Shown piece by piece: positions 33,730 to 39,911 of a stretch of DNA of 39,911 bases. Location of the stretch: NCBI GenBank assembly GCA_937901895.1, contig CALGTD010000055.1:1-39911 (forward strand), given 5' to 3'. The notes beneath the pieces were generated by a model, which did no database searches, was not told where the DNA came from, and saw nothing but the letters and a program-made list of their open reading frames with translations. Made by a program: the position numbers and the translations under genes. Numbering within the stretch: the stretch's first letter is position 1; every line of letters begins with the position of its first letter. This DNA is from an uncultured Spartobacteria bacterium (GTDB lineage Bacteria; Verrucomicrobiota; Verrucomicrobiia; Chthoniobacterales; JAATET01).

Positions 33730-34719
33730 ATGCCCACGCTCGAGGATCTCCAGGCCGTCTATGGTCGTCCGTTTTTCGATCTCATCGCGGAATCGCGCCG
33801 CGTGCATGCGGAGCATTGGAAGGACAACGAAATGCAGCTTTGCACGCTCCTCAGCGTGAAGACCGGGGGTTGCAGCGAGGATTGCGGTTACTGCGCGCAG
33901 AGCGCCCGATATCAGACCGGCGTGAAGGCCGAGAAGTTGATGGCGACGGAGGATGTGCTCCCAATCGCCCGGGCCGCGGCAGCCAACGGCGCCACGCGGT
34001 TTTGCATGGGCGCCGCATGGAAGGGCGTTCGCGATGGCGACCCGCGGTTCGAGCAGATGCTCGAGACCGTCCGCGAGGTCAGCAAACTCGGCATGGAAGT
34101 CTGCGTCACGCTCGGGCAGCTCGGTGATGTCGAGGCCCGCAAGCTGCGCGAGGCCGGCGTCACCGCCTACAATCACAACATCGACACCAGCCCCGAGCAC
34201 TACCGGAACATTGTCACCACCCACACCTTTGAGGATCGCCTGAATACCATCGCCTCCGTCCAGCGCGCTGGCATGGCCGTCTGCTGCGGCGGCATCCTCG
34301 GAATGGGCGAGAGCGAGGCCGACCGCCTCCGGATGCTTCAGATCCTATGCTCGCTCGACCCCGCGCCGGAGAGCGTCCCGATCAACTGCCTCATGCCCAT
34401 GGAAGGCACCCCTCTCGCTGGCGCGAAGACCGTCGACATCTTCGAGCTGGTCCGTCTCATTGCAACGGCGCGCATTTTCCTTCCCGGCGCAAAGATCCGT
34501 CTCTCCGCCGGCCGCGCGTTGATGACCCGCGAGGGCCAGGCGCTCTGCTTCTTCGCCGGCGCGAACTCGATCTTCTTCGGCGACAAGCTTCTCACGGCGG
34601 AAAACCCCGCCTCCAACGAAGACATGGCCCTGCTCGCGGAGCTCGGCCTTACGCCGCAGGCTCCCTACTCCGATTTGCCAAAGCCGCCCGCGCTCGAGGA
34701 AGCCGCAGTTCCCGCCTGA
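33730..34719 (+). CDS. bioB: Biotin synthase
   Basis: A 329-residue radical SAM enzyme that inserts sulfur into dethiobiotin, the last step of biotin synthesis. The [4Fe-4S] motif C-x3-C-x2-C is at about 48-55 (GGCSEDCGYCAQS). Other marks are MGAAWKG, AYNHNIDTSPEHY, CCGGILGMGES and the [2Fe-2S] arginine region IRLSAGRALM. Length matches the family. No other bio gene is near. rpiA follows after 3 bases. Confidence 0.97.
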   Translation: MPTLEDLQAVYGRPFFDLIAESRRVHAEHWKDNEMQLCTLLSVKTGGCSEDCGYCAQSARYQTGVKAEKLMATEDVLPIARAAAANGATRFCMGAAWKGVRDGDPRFEQMLETVREVSKLGMEVCVTLGQLGDVEARKLREAGVTAYNHNIDTSPEHYRNIVTTHTFEDRLNTIASVQRAGMAVCCGGILGMGESEADRLRMLQILCSLDPAPESVPINCLMPMEGTPLAGAKTVDIFELVRLIATARIFLPGAKIRLSAGRALMTREGQALCFFAGANSIFFGDKLLTAENPASNEDMALLAELGLTPQAPYSDLPKPPALEEAAVPA

Positions 34720-34722
34720 TTC

Positions 34723-35415
34723 ATGAGTTCGCACATCCCGACGGCGAAGGACTGGGGACGTCCCATGTCCAACCGCGAACAAAAGGAAGCCGTCGCAGAG
34801 CGACTCGCCGCACTGGTGCAGGACGGACAGACCATTGGCTTCGGCTCCGGTTCGACGTCCTACCTGACGGCTTTGGCCATCGGCCGCCGCGTGCGCGAGG
34901 AGAAGATTCGCTGCCGCGCCGTGCCCACTTCGATCGAGATCGCCGCCGTCTGTGCGGAGCTCGGCATCGACGTCGCCCAGCTCGGCACCGCACAGCCCGA
35001 GTGGTGCTTCGACGGTGCGGACGAGGTGAACTCGAAAAACTGGCTCATCAAGGGCCGCGGCGGCGCGCTCTTCAAGGAGAAGATCGTCTTCCGCTCCGCT
35101 AAAAAGCGCTACATCCTCGTCGATGCCTCCAAGCGCGTGGAAACGCTCGGCACGAATTTCGCGATTCCGATCGAGGTCTTCCCGCCCGCACTTTTGCTCG
35201 TGAAATCCGAACTCGCCGCCCTTGGCGCCACCTCGATCGAGATGCGTTCCGGCGAAGGCAAGGACGGCCCGACGATCACCGAGTCCGGCAACATCATTCT
35301 CGACACGCGATTCGTGTCGATCGGCGAGGATCTTGAGCGGGCGATCAATTCGATCACCGGCGTCATCGAGAACGGCCTGTTCATTGGCTACGAGATGGAA
35401 GTCCTCAGTCCGTAG
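34723..35415 (+). CDS. rpiA: Ribose-5-phosphate isomerase A
   Basis: A 230-residue enzyme interconverting ribose 5-phosphate and ribulose 5-phosphate in the pentose phosphate pathway. Motifs: GFGSGSTSYLT (phosphate-binding), CFDGADEV (active-site Asp), LIKGRGGALFKEK (Lys and Gly loop) and the end DLERAINSITGVIENGLF. The first 14 residues (SSHIPTAKDWGRPM) are unusual; the second ATG (34765, MSNREQKEAVA) matches the normal family start and is the alternative. It follows bioB by 3 bases and leads to the aldehyde-dehydrogenase-like gene. Confidence 0.95.
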   Translation: MSSHIPTAKDWGRPMSNREQKEAVAERLAALVQDGQTIGFGSGSTSYLTALAIGRRVREEKIRCRAVPTSIEIAAVCAELGIDVAQLGTAQPEWCFDGADEVNSKNWLIKGRGGALFKEKIVFRSAKKRYILVDASKRVETLGTNFAIPIEVFPPALLLVKSELAALGATSIEMRSGEGKDGPTITESGNIILDTRFVSIGEDLERAINSITGVIENGLFIGYEMEVLSP

Positions 35416-35470
35416 GCTTCGGACTCGTCTTCCAGCGCGCACGGAATATGCTGAGCCACCTCCAATCCCC

Positions 35471-36331
35471 GTGAAAGCCGCGCGACTTCCCGTTCTCAAG
35501 ACCTACAAGCTTTCCATCGGCGGCGCGTTCCTCCGCAGTGAGAGCGGACGCGTCCTGCCGGCAGTCGGACCGGACGGCCGGACGGTCCTTGGAAATTACG
35601 CCCATGCCTCCCGGAAGGATTTTCGGGACGCGGTCGTGAAAGCCCGCGCCGCGCAGCCGAAATGGGCCGGCGCAAGCGCCTACCTTCGCGGACAGATCCT
35701 CTACCGCGCCGCGGAAGTGCTCGAGTGCCGTCGCGCGGAACTCGAAGCCGAACTCAAGCGCGCCACCGGAAAAAGCGCGGAGGCGGAGGTCACCTCCGCC
35801 ATTGATCTCCTCGTCCATTACGCCGGATGGACGGACAAATACGCGCAGCTTTTCTCGACGGTGAATCCGGTCGCCTCCCCGCACTTCAACTTCACGTTTC
35901 CCGAGCCGACCGGCGTCGTGGCGCTCATGTGTCCCGACACACCCGCGCTCCTCGCGCTGGTCGCCCTGCTTGCTCCCGTCATCCTTTCCGGAAACACCGC
36001 GGTCGTTCTCGCCTCCGAGCGGCATCCGCTGCCGGCGGTGACCTTTGCCGAGGTTCTCGCGACCAGCGACATTCCCGGCGGCGTGGTGAACATCCTCACC
36101 GGCATCCGGACGGAACTTGCCCCGCAATTTGCCGACCACATGGACGTCAACGCCGTGGTCGATGGCACCGGCGACGCGGCCATCGCAAAGACGCTGCAAG
36201 CCGGCTCCGCGGTTAACTTGAAACGCTTCGCCTCACATTTCGTCGCGCCACGCGACTGGGCGACCGGGAATCCCTACTGGATCCTCGATACCGTCGAACA
36301 AAAGACCGCCTGGCATCCCATGGGCGTGTAA
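35471..36331 (+). CDS. Half-length aldehyde-dehydrogenase-like protein (no catalytic Cys region)
   Basis: A 286-residue protein starting at GTG 35471 (VKAARLPVLKTYKLSIGGAF, the usual ALDH N-terminus). It keeps the N-terminal NAD-binding part of the ALDH fold: PEPTGVVALMCPDTPALLALVALLAP, SGNTAVVLASE and the IPGGVVNILTG block. It ends near where the catalytic domain would begin, with the terminus QKTAWHPMGV; the catalytic Cys and following block are absent. The neat terminus and lack of downstream remnants suggest a natural short form rather than a truncation. It lies between rpiA and deoB, so a role in deoxyribose or pentose breakdown is possible (inference). The ORF extends upstream into rpiA, which is not real. 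Confidence 0.75.
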   Translation: MKAARLPVLKTYKLSIGGAFLRSESGRVLPAVGPDGRTVLGNYAHASRKDFRDAVVKARAAQPKWAGASAYLRGQILYRAAEVLECRRAELEAELKRATGKSAEAEVTSAIDLLVHYAGWTDKYAQLFSTVNPVASPHFNFTFPEPTGVVALMCPDTPALLALVALLAPVILSGNTAVVLASERHPLPAVTFAEVLATSDIPGGVVNILTGIRTELAPQFADHMDVNAVVDGTGDAAIAKTLQAGSAVNLKRFASHFVAPRDWATGNPYWILDTVEQKTAWHPMGV

Positions 36332-36375
36332 AACGGCGCGGGACCGACCGCAACGTAACCCCGCCACTTCCCAAC

Positions 36376-37512
36376 ATGCGTGCGCTCCTCATTGTCCTCG
36401 ACAGCGCAGGCTGCGGCCATGCGCCGGACGCCGCCGCTTATGGCGATGAAGGCGCAAATACGTTCGGCCACATTCTCGAGGCGCTCCCGCAAACGCGGCT
36501 GCCGAATTTGAAGTCCCTCGGGCTGTATCAAGCCTTCGCGCTCGCCCGCGGCGAAACGCCCTGCGCATTGCCGCTCGCCGGGGCCGCAGGCGCGCTCACG
36601 GAACGCTCCGCCGGCAAGGACACCACAACCGGCCACTGGGAACTGGCGGGCGCCATTCTCGACGAACCGTTCGCGACCTTCGATCGCTTTCCCGACGAAC
36701 TCGTCCACGCCATCGAAGCGGAGGCAAACGTCCAGTTTCTCGGGAACTGCGCAGCCAGCGGCACCCAAATCCTCGAAGAACTCGGGGCCGAGCACGTCGC
36801 GACGGGACGACCGATTCTTTATACCTCCGCCGACTCCGTGCTCCAGATCGCTGCGCACGAAACCATCATTCCGACCGGGCGTCTTTACGCGATCTGCCGC
36901 ATCGCCCGGAAGCATGCCGATCCGTGGCGGATCGGTCGCGTGATCGCACGGCCGTTCATCACCGTGGACGGCCGTTTCCAGCGAACCGCGAACCGCCACG
37001 ACTTCTCGATACAGCCGCCGCGCACGGTATTGAATGCGCTCGACGACGCGGGCGTCCGGACCGTTGGAATCGGCAAGATCTCCGACATCTTCGCCGCCAG
37101 CGGCATCTCCGAGTCCAACCCGACGACGTCCAATGCGGACGGAATGCACGTAATCGACCGCCTTTGGAACGAAGGTGGACCCGGCTTCCTGTTTGCGAAC
37201 CTCGTCGACTTCGACACGCTTTACGGCCACCGCCGCGACGTCACCGGCTACGCTAGGGCGCTCGAGGAATTCGACGCATGGCTCGACGGTTTTCTGCCAC
37301 GCATTGGATCCGACGATCTCGTCCTGATCACGGCCGACCACGGAAACGATCCGACCTGGCGCGGAACTGACCACACCCGCGAACGCGTGCCGGTCCTCAT
37401 TCCCGGAAAGCCCGGCGTTCTCGGACTGCGCGAAACATTCGCCGATGTCGCCGCCACGATCGCGGCGCATTTCCAAATCGATCCGTGGCAGCCCGGATCC
37501 CCACTCCGATGA
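36376..37512 (+). CDS. deoB: Phosphopentomutase
   Basis: A 378-residue alkaline-phosphatase-superfamily enzyme interconverting (deoxy)ribose 1-phosphate and 5-phosphate in nucleoside salvage. Motifs: VLDSAGCGHAPDA (first metal Asp), AGKDTTTGHWE with the phosphorylated threonine in the 83-85 triplet, NLVDFDTLYGHRRD, and TADHGNDPTWRGTDHTRE with metal-binding Asp and His residues. It pairs in function with rpiA (ribose 5-phosphate) and the purine permease encoded earlier. The stop overlaps the next ATG as ATGA, so the radical SAM gene is translationally coupled to it. Confidence 0.95.
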   Translation: MRALLIVLDSAGCGHAPDAAAYGDEGANTFGHILEALPQTRLPNLKSLGLYQAFALARGETPCALPLAGAAGALTERSAGKDTTTGHWELAGAILDEPFATFDRFPDELVHAIEAEANVQFLGNCAASGTQILEELGAEHVATGRPILYTSADSVLQIAAHETIIPTGRLYAICRIARKHADPWRIGRVIARPFITVDGRFQRTANRHDFSIQPPRTVLNALDDAGVRTVGIGKISDIFAASGISESNPTTSNADGMHVIDRLWNEGGPGFLFANLVDFDTLYGHRRDVTGYARALEEFDAWLDGFLPRIGSDDLVLITADHGNDPTWRGTDHTRERVPVLIPGKPGVLGLRETFADVAATIAAHFQIDPWQPGSPLR

Positions 37513-38849
37513 GGAGTCTTCGCATCCTGTTCCTCGCAATGAGCGGGGTGCGAGTCGAGGATCCGGAACTTCTCGCACTGGGGCTGACGCTCCCCGGGTT
37601 CGTCGAACGAAGCGAAGTGATCGCGTCGCTGCCAAGTCTGGGCCTGCTCACCCTTGCCGCACGCTGTCCGCCGCACTGGCACATTGCCTACCGGGAATGC
37701 GACCAACAGCCTCCGGACACGATCGTCGAGGAAATCGTAAAGGACGGGTTCCAAGTCGTCGCAATTTCGAGTCTGACCGCAAGAATTCTGGATGCATACG
37801 GCATCGCGGACGGTCTGCGCCGGAGCAGAGTTCAGGTGATCCTCGGTGGCCTGCACGCAAGCGCAATGCCCGATGAGGCCGCCATGCACGCGGACGCGGT
37901 CGTGATCGGCGAAGGCGAAACGTGCTGGAACGATATCGTCTCGGATCTGGAATCGGGCCGCCTCTCGCAACGCTATGTGTCACCACGCGGCGGTTCATCC
38001 CATTTTCACAGCGCACCACCACCGCGCTACGATCTGCTCGATCCCGCCCGATACAATCGCCTCACCCTCCAGACGACGCGGGGCTGTCCGCTGGCCTGCA
38101 ATTTTTGCGCAGCCTCCCGGCTCATCAGTCCCTACCGGCGAAAATCCATTCCGCAGGTTCGGCGGGAACTCGATGCCATCCGCGCGGTGTGGAAGCACCC
38201 ATTCATCGAGCTCGCCGATGACAACACGTTCCTCGACAAATCGTGGAGTCGCGAACTCGTGAAGACTCTCGGCGAAGCCGGCGTCCGGTGGTTCACCGAA
38301 ACCGACATCTCGATCGCGGACGACGACACCCTGCTCGATGAACTGGCGGCATCAGGCTGCGCGCAGCTGTTGATCGGACTGGAATCCGCCCGCCCGCGGA
38401 GCCTGCAGGGGCTCGATGCCCGCGATTGGAAGCGTCGCCAGTTCGACCGCTACGCGGAGAAAGTCGCACGCATTCAGTCCCGGGGAATCTCGGTGAACGG
38501 CTGCTTCATTTTGGGATTCGACACCGACGACGAGTCGATCTTCGCGGAAACGCTGGATTTCGCCGACACCCTCGAGCTTGCCGAGGTGCAGATCACATTG
38601 CTCACCGCGTTTCCGGGCACGGAGCTGCACCGCCGGCTGGCTGCGGAAGGACGCCTGCCACGCGATCCCTATTGGAACCGCTGCACGTTGTTCGACCTGA
38701 CCTTCGAACCGCGTGGAATGTCCGCAAGCTCCCTACGAAACGGCTTCCGATGGCTGATGCAGGAGATTTACAGTGCGGAGCGCGTGCGGCAAAGGAAGCG
38801 AAGATTCCGCGATTGCGTGCGGGCCGCCCGATCGAGTTCCCCGCCATGA
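37509..38849 (+). CDS. B12-binding-type radical SAM protein, function unknown
   Basis: A 446-residue protein. The N-terminal Rossmann part (about 1-150) looks like a cobalamin-binding domain (QVVAISSLTARILDAYGIADGLRR, VILGGLHASAMPDEA, VVIGEGE), without the DxHxxG histidine that some members have. The radical SAM motif is C-x3-C-x2-C at about 193-200 (TTRGCPLACNFCAAS). After it come LADDNTFLDKSW, the GLESARPRSLQG and the FILGFDTDDESIF blocks, the usual core of this family. Members include methylases and ring-forming enzymes; I do not recognise this subfamily. ATG 37509 overlaps the deoB stop, and the stop overlaps the next gene's ATG, so all three are coupled. Confidence 0.85.
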   Translation: MRSLRILFLAMSGVRVEDPELLALGLTLPGFVERSEVIASLPSLGLLTLAARCPPHWHIAYRECDQQPPDTIVEEIVKDGFQVVAISSLTARILDAYGIADGLRRSRVQVILGGLHASAMPDEAAMHADAVVIGEGETCWNDIVSDLESGRLSQRYVSPRGGSSHFHSAPPPRYDLLDPARYNRLTLQTTRGCPLACNFCAASRLISPYRRKSIPQVRRELDAIRAVWKHPFIELADDNTFLDKSWSRELVKTLGEAGVRWFTETDISIADDDTLLDELAASGCAQLLIGLESARPRSLQGLDARDWKRRQFDRYAEKVARIQSRGISVNGCFILGFDTDDESIFAETLDFADTLELAEVQITLLTAFPGTELHRRLAAEGRLPRDPYWNRCTLFDLTFEPRGMSASSLRNGFRWLMQEIYSAERVRQRKRRFRDCVRAARSSSPP

Positions 38850-39547
38850 GTCCTCCTCTCCAATCCGCGTTTCGCCGGCTCGGTCGCGTCCTCACGTTTC
38901 GATTTCAGGCGGACGACGTGGAGCATTTCGGGTGGACGGACCTCGCGGTGGGCCTCGCGTTCACCTGGGTCGCGGGGATGGGCCGGTATTGGGACGATCC
39001 GCGCGGAGAGGTGCTTCAACGACTCGGAATCGGCTCGCTGATCTACGTGTTCGTGCTCTCCGCCGGACTGTGGATCCTCGCACGTCCGTTCACACATCCG
39101 GCATTTACCTATCGCCGTCTACTGACGTTCGTGACGTTCACTTCGCCGCCGGCCCTGCTTTACGCGATTCCGATCGAGCACTTCACCGATCTGAAAACAG
39201 GAAACGTGATCAATCTCACATTCCTTCTCGTCGTGTCGGTCTGGCGCCTCTCGCTCTACGGAACTTATTTGATCCGGTTTGGCCGGTGTGGATTCCTCAC
39301 GATGGTGGGTCTTGTCCTGCTTCCGGTCTGCCTGATCGTGAGCAGTCTCGCCGCTCTCAACCTCCATCACGTCGTTTTCAACATCATGGGCGGCATTCGA
39401 GACGCCGATAAATCCGTGCACGACGCCAGTTACGAGATCCTGTGGGTTCTCACTTTCTTTTCGTTTCCGGTGACAGTGGTCGCCGGCGTTTGGTGGCTGT
39501 TCGCCACCATCTTTAAAGGACTCTCCCGAAACCCACCCAGGACGTAA
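38846..39547 (+). CDS. Polytopic membrane protein, unknown
   Basis: A 233-residue protein starting at ATG 38846, overlapping the radical SAM stop (ATGA). Residues about 40-230 contain roughly five hydrophobic segments (GLAFTWVAGMG, LIYVFVLSAGLWILA, VINLTFLLVVSVWRLS, GFLTMVGLVLLPVCLIVSSL, LWVLTFFSFPVTVVAGVWWLF), with the layout of a YIP1-like membrane protein, though I cannot name the family with certainty. The conserved partner is the radical SAM gene, suggesting that the product acts on a membrane-associated substrate or substrate carrier (inference). Confidence 0.75.
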   Translation: MSPPLQSAFRRLGRVLTFRFQADDVEHFGWTDLAVGLAFTWVAGMGRYWDDPRGEVLQRLGIGSLIYVFVLSAGLWILARPFTHPAFTYRRLLTFVTFTSPPALLYAIPIEHFTDLKTGNVINLTFLLVVSVWRLSLYGTYLIRFGRCGFLTMVGLVLLPVCLIVSSLAALNLHHVVFNIMGGIRDADKSVHDASYEILWVLTFFSFPVTVVAGVWWLFATIFKGLSRNPPRT

Positions 39548-39600
39548 CTTCCCGCTCGACCATCCCGGGCGCCGACCCTATCTCGCGAAGGGTGCTCCGG

Positions 39601-39911
39601 ATGTTTCTCCCTCTGATGGCCGCCACGACACTCTTCGCGGAAATGGATCCCATTCCCCTCTGGCCCCATGGAGCGCCTGGCGCGAACGGCAACAATCCCG
39701 GGGACATTCCCACCATCACCCCGTTTCTCCCCGAGTCCGGCAAGGCCACCGGCGCGGCATTCGTCGTTTGTCCCGGCGGTGGATATGGACATCTGGCCGC
39801 ACACGAGGGCGAAGGTTATGCGCGCTGGCTCAACGAGCACGGCATCGCGGCGTTCGTCCTGAAATACCGGCTCGGCTCGGCCGGCTACCGGCACCCGGCC
39901 ATGCTCGAGGA
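39601..39911 (+). CDS. Alpha/beta hydrolase, 5' part (runs off the window)
   Basis: The first 103 codons of an exported or periplasmic esterase-like protein. A short hydrophobic start (MFLPLMAATTLFA) leads to IPLWPHGAPGANGNNPGD and VVCPGGGYGHLAAHEGEGYARWLNEHG; the HGG-type oxyanion motif reads CPGGGYG, as in the acetylxylan-esterase/BD-FAE-like group. The nucleophile lies outside the window, so the enzyme class is uncertain. Confidence 0.75.
   Translation, partial: MFLPLMAATTLFAEMDPIPLWPHGAPGANGNNPGDIPTITPFLPESGKATGAAFVVCPGGGYGHLAAHEGEGYARWLNEHGIAAFVLKYRLGSAGYRHPAMLE

Overview
The window is about 40 kb of GC-rich, densely coding chromosomal DNA from a Gram-negative bacterium. Evidence for an outer membrane includes an OprB-type porin, an outer-membrane beta-barrel protein and an Mla/MCE lipid-transport cassette. 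Secreted beta-propeller proteins with lysine-rich tails, a type I sulfatase and many weak Shine-Dalgarno sites fit Verrucomicrobiota best; that placement is inference, because no rRNA or marker set lies in the window. No phage, insertion sequence, CRISPR array or clear island is visible.

Layout. 1-4.5 kb: the 3' part of a spermidine-synthase-like gene (+), an M13 metallopeptidase (-) and divergent argG (+). 4.5-5.1 kb: a 595-base gap. 5.1-12.9 kb (+): a secreted beta-propeller gene broken by a frameshift and a stop, an intact NHL-repeat protein, a MORN-variant protein, an outer-membrane beta-barrel protein and pabB. 12.9-20.2 kb (-): a tight string running alpha/beta hydrolase, M48 protease, RlmI-like methyltransferase, MlaE (with fused STAS), MlaF, MlaD and an auxiliary lipoprotein. 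20.3-26.3 kb (-): a sulfate-assimilation locus of Rrf2 regulator, then porin, sulfate-binding protein, CysT, CysW, a short CysA and an HPr-like protein. 26.4-28.3 kb: a CAU tRNA, a dienelactone-hydrolase-like protein lacking its nucleophile, and trpS. 28.3-32.2 kb (-): an S33-type hydrolase, an endonuclease/exonuclease/phosphatase protein and a sulfatase. 32.3-39.9 kb (+): an AzgA-type purine permease, bioB, rpiA, a half-length aldehyde-dehydrogenase-like protein, deoB, a B12-binding-type radical SAM protein, a membrane protein and the start of an alpha/beta hydrolase.

How the genes fit together. The sulfate locus is the clearest pathway: the porin for outer-membrane entry, the binding protein and ABC transporter for inner-membrane uptake, and an Rrf2 regulator with four clustered cysteines. 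The intergenic region before the porin holds a perfect 9-bp inverted repeat that looks like an operator, and a second palindrome covers the ribosome binding site of the regulator gene. The Mla block is a complete inner-membrane lipid ABC cassette joined by 4-base stop/start overlaps. On the right, the purine permease, ribose-5-phosphate isomerase and phosphopentomutase suggest nucleoside or pentose salvage. The ATGA-coupled chain deoB - radical SAM - membrane protein is the most attractive candidate for an undescribed function. I saw nothing that clearly amounts to a wholly new defence or mobile system.
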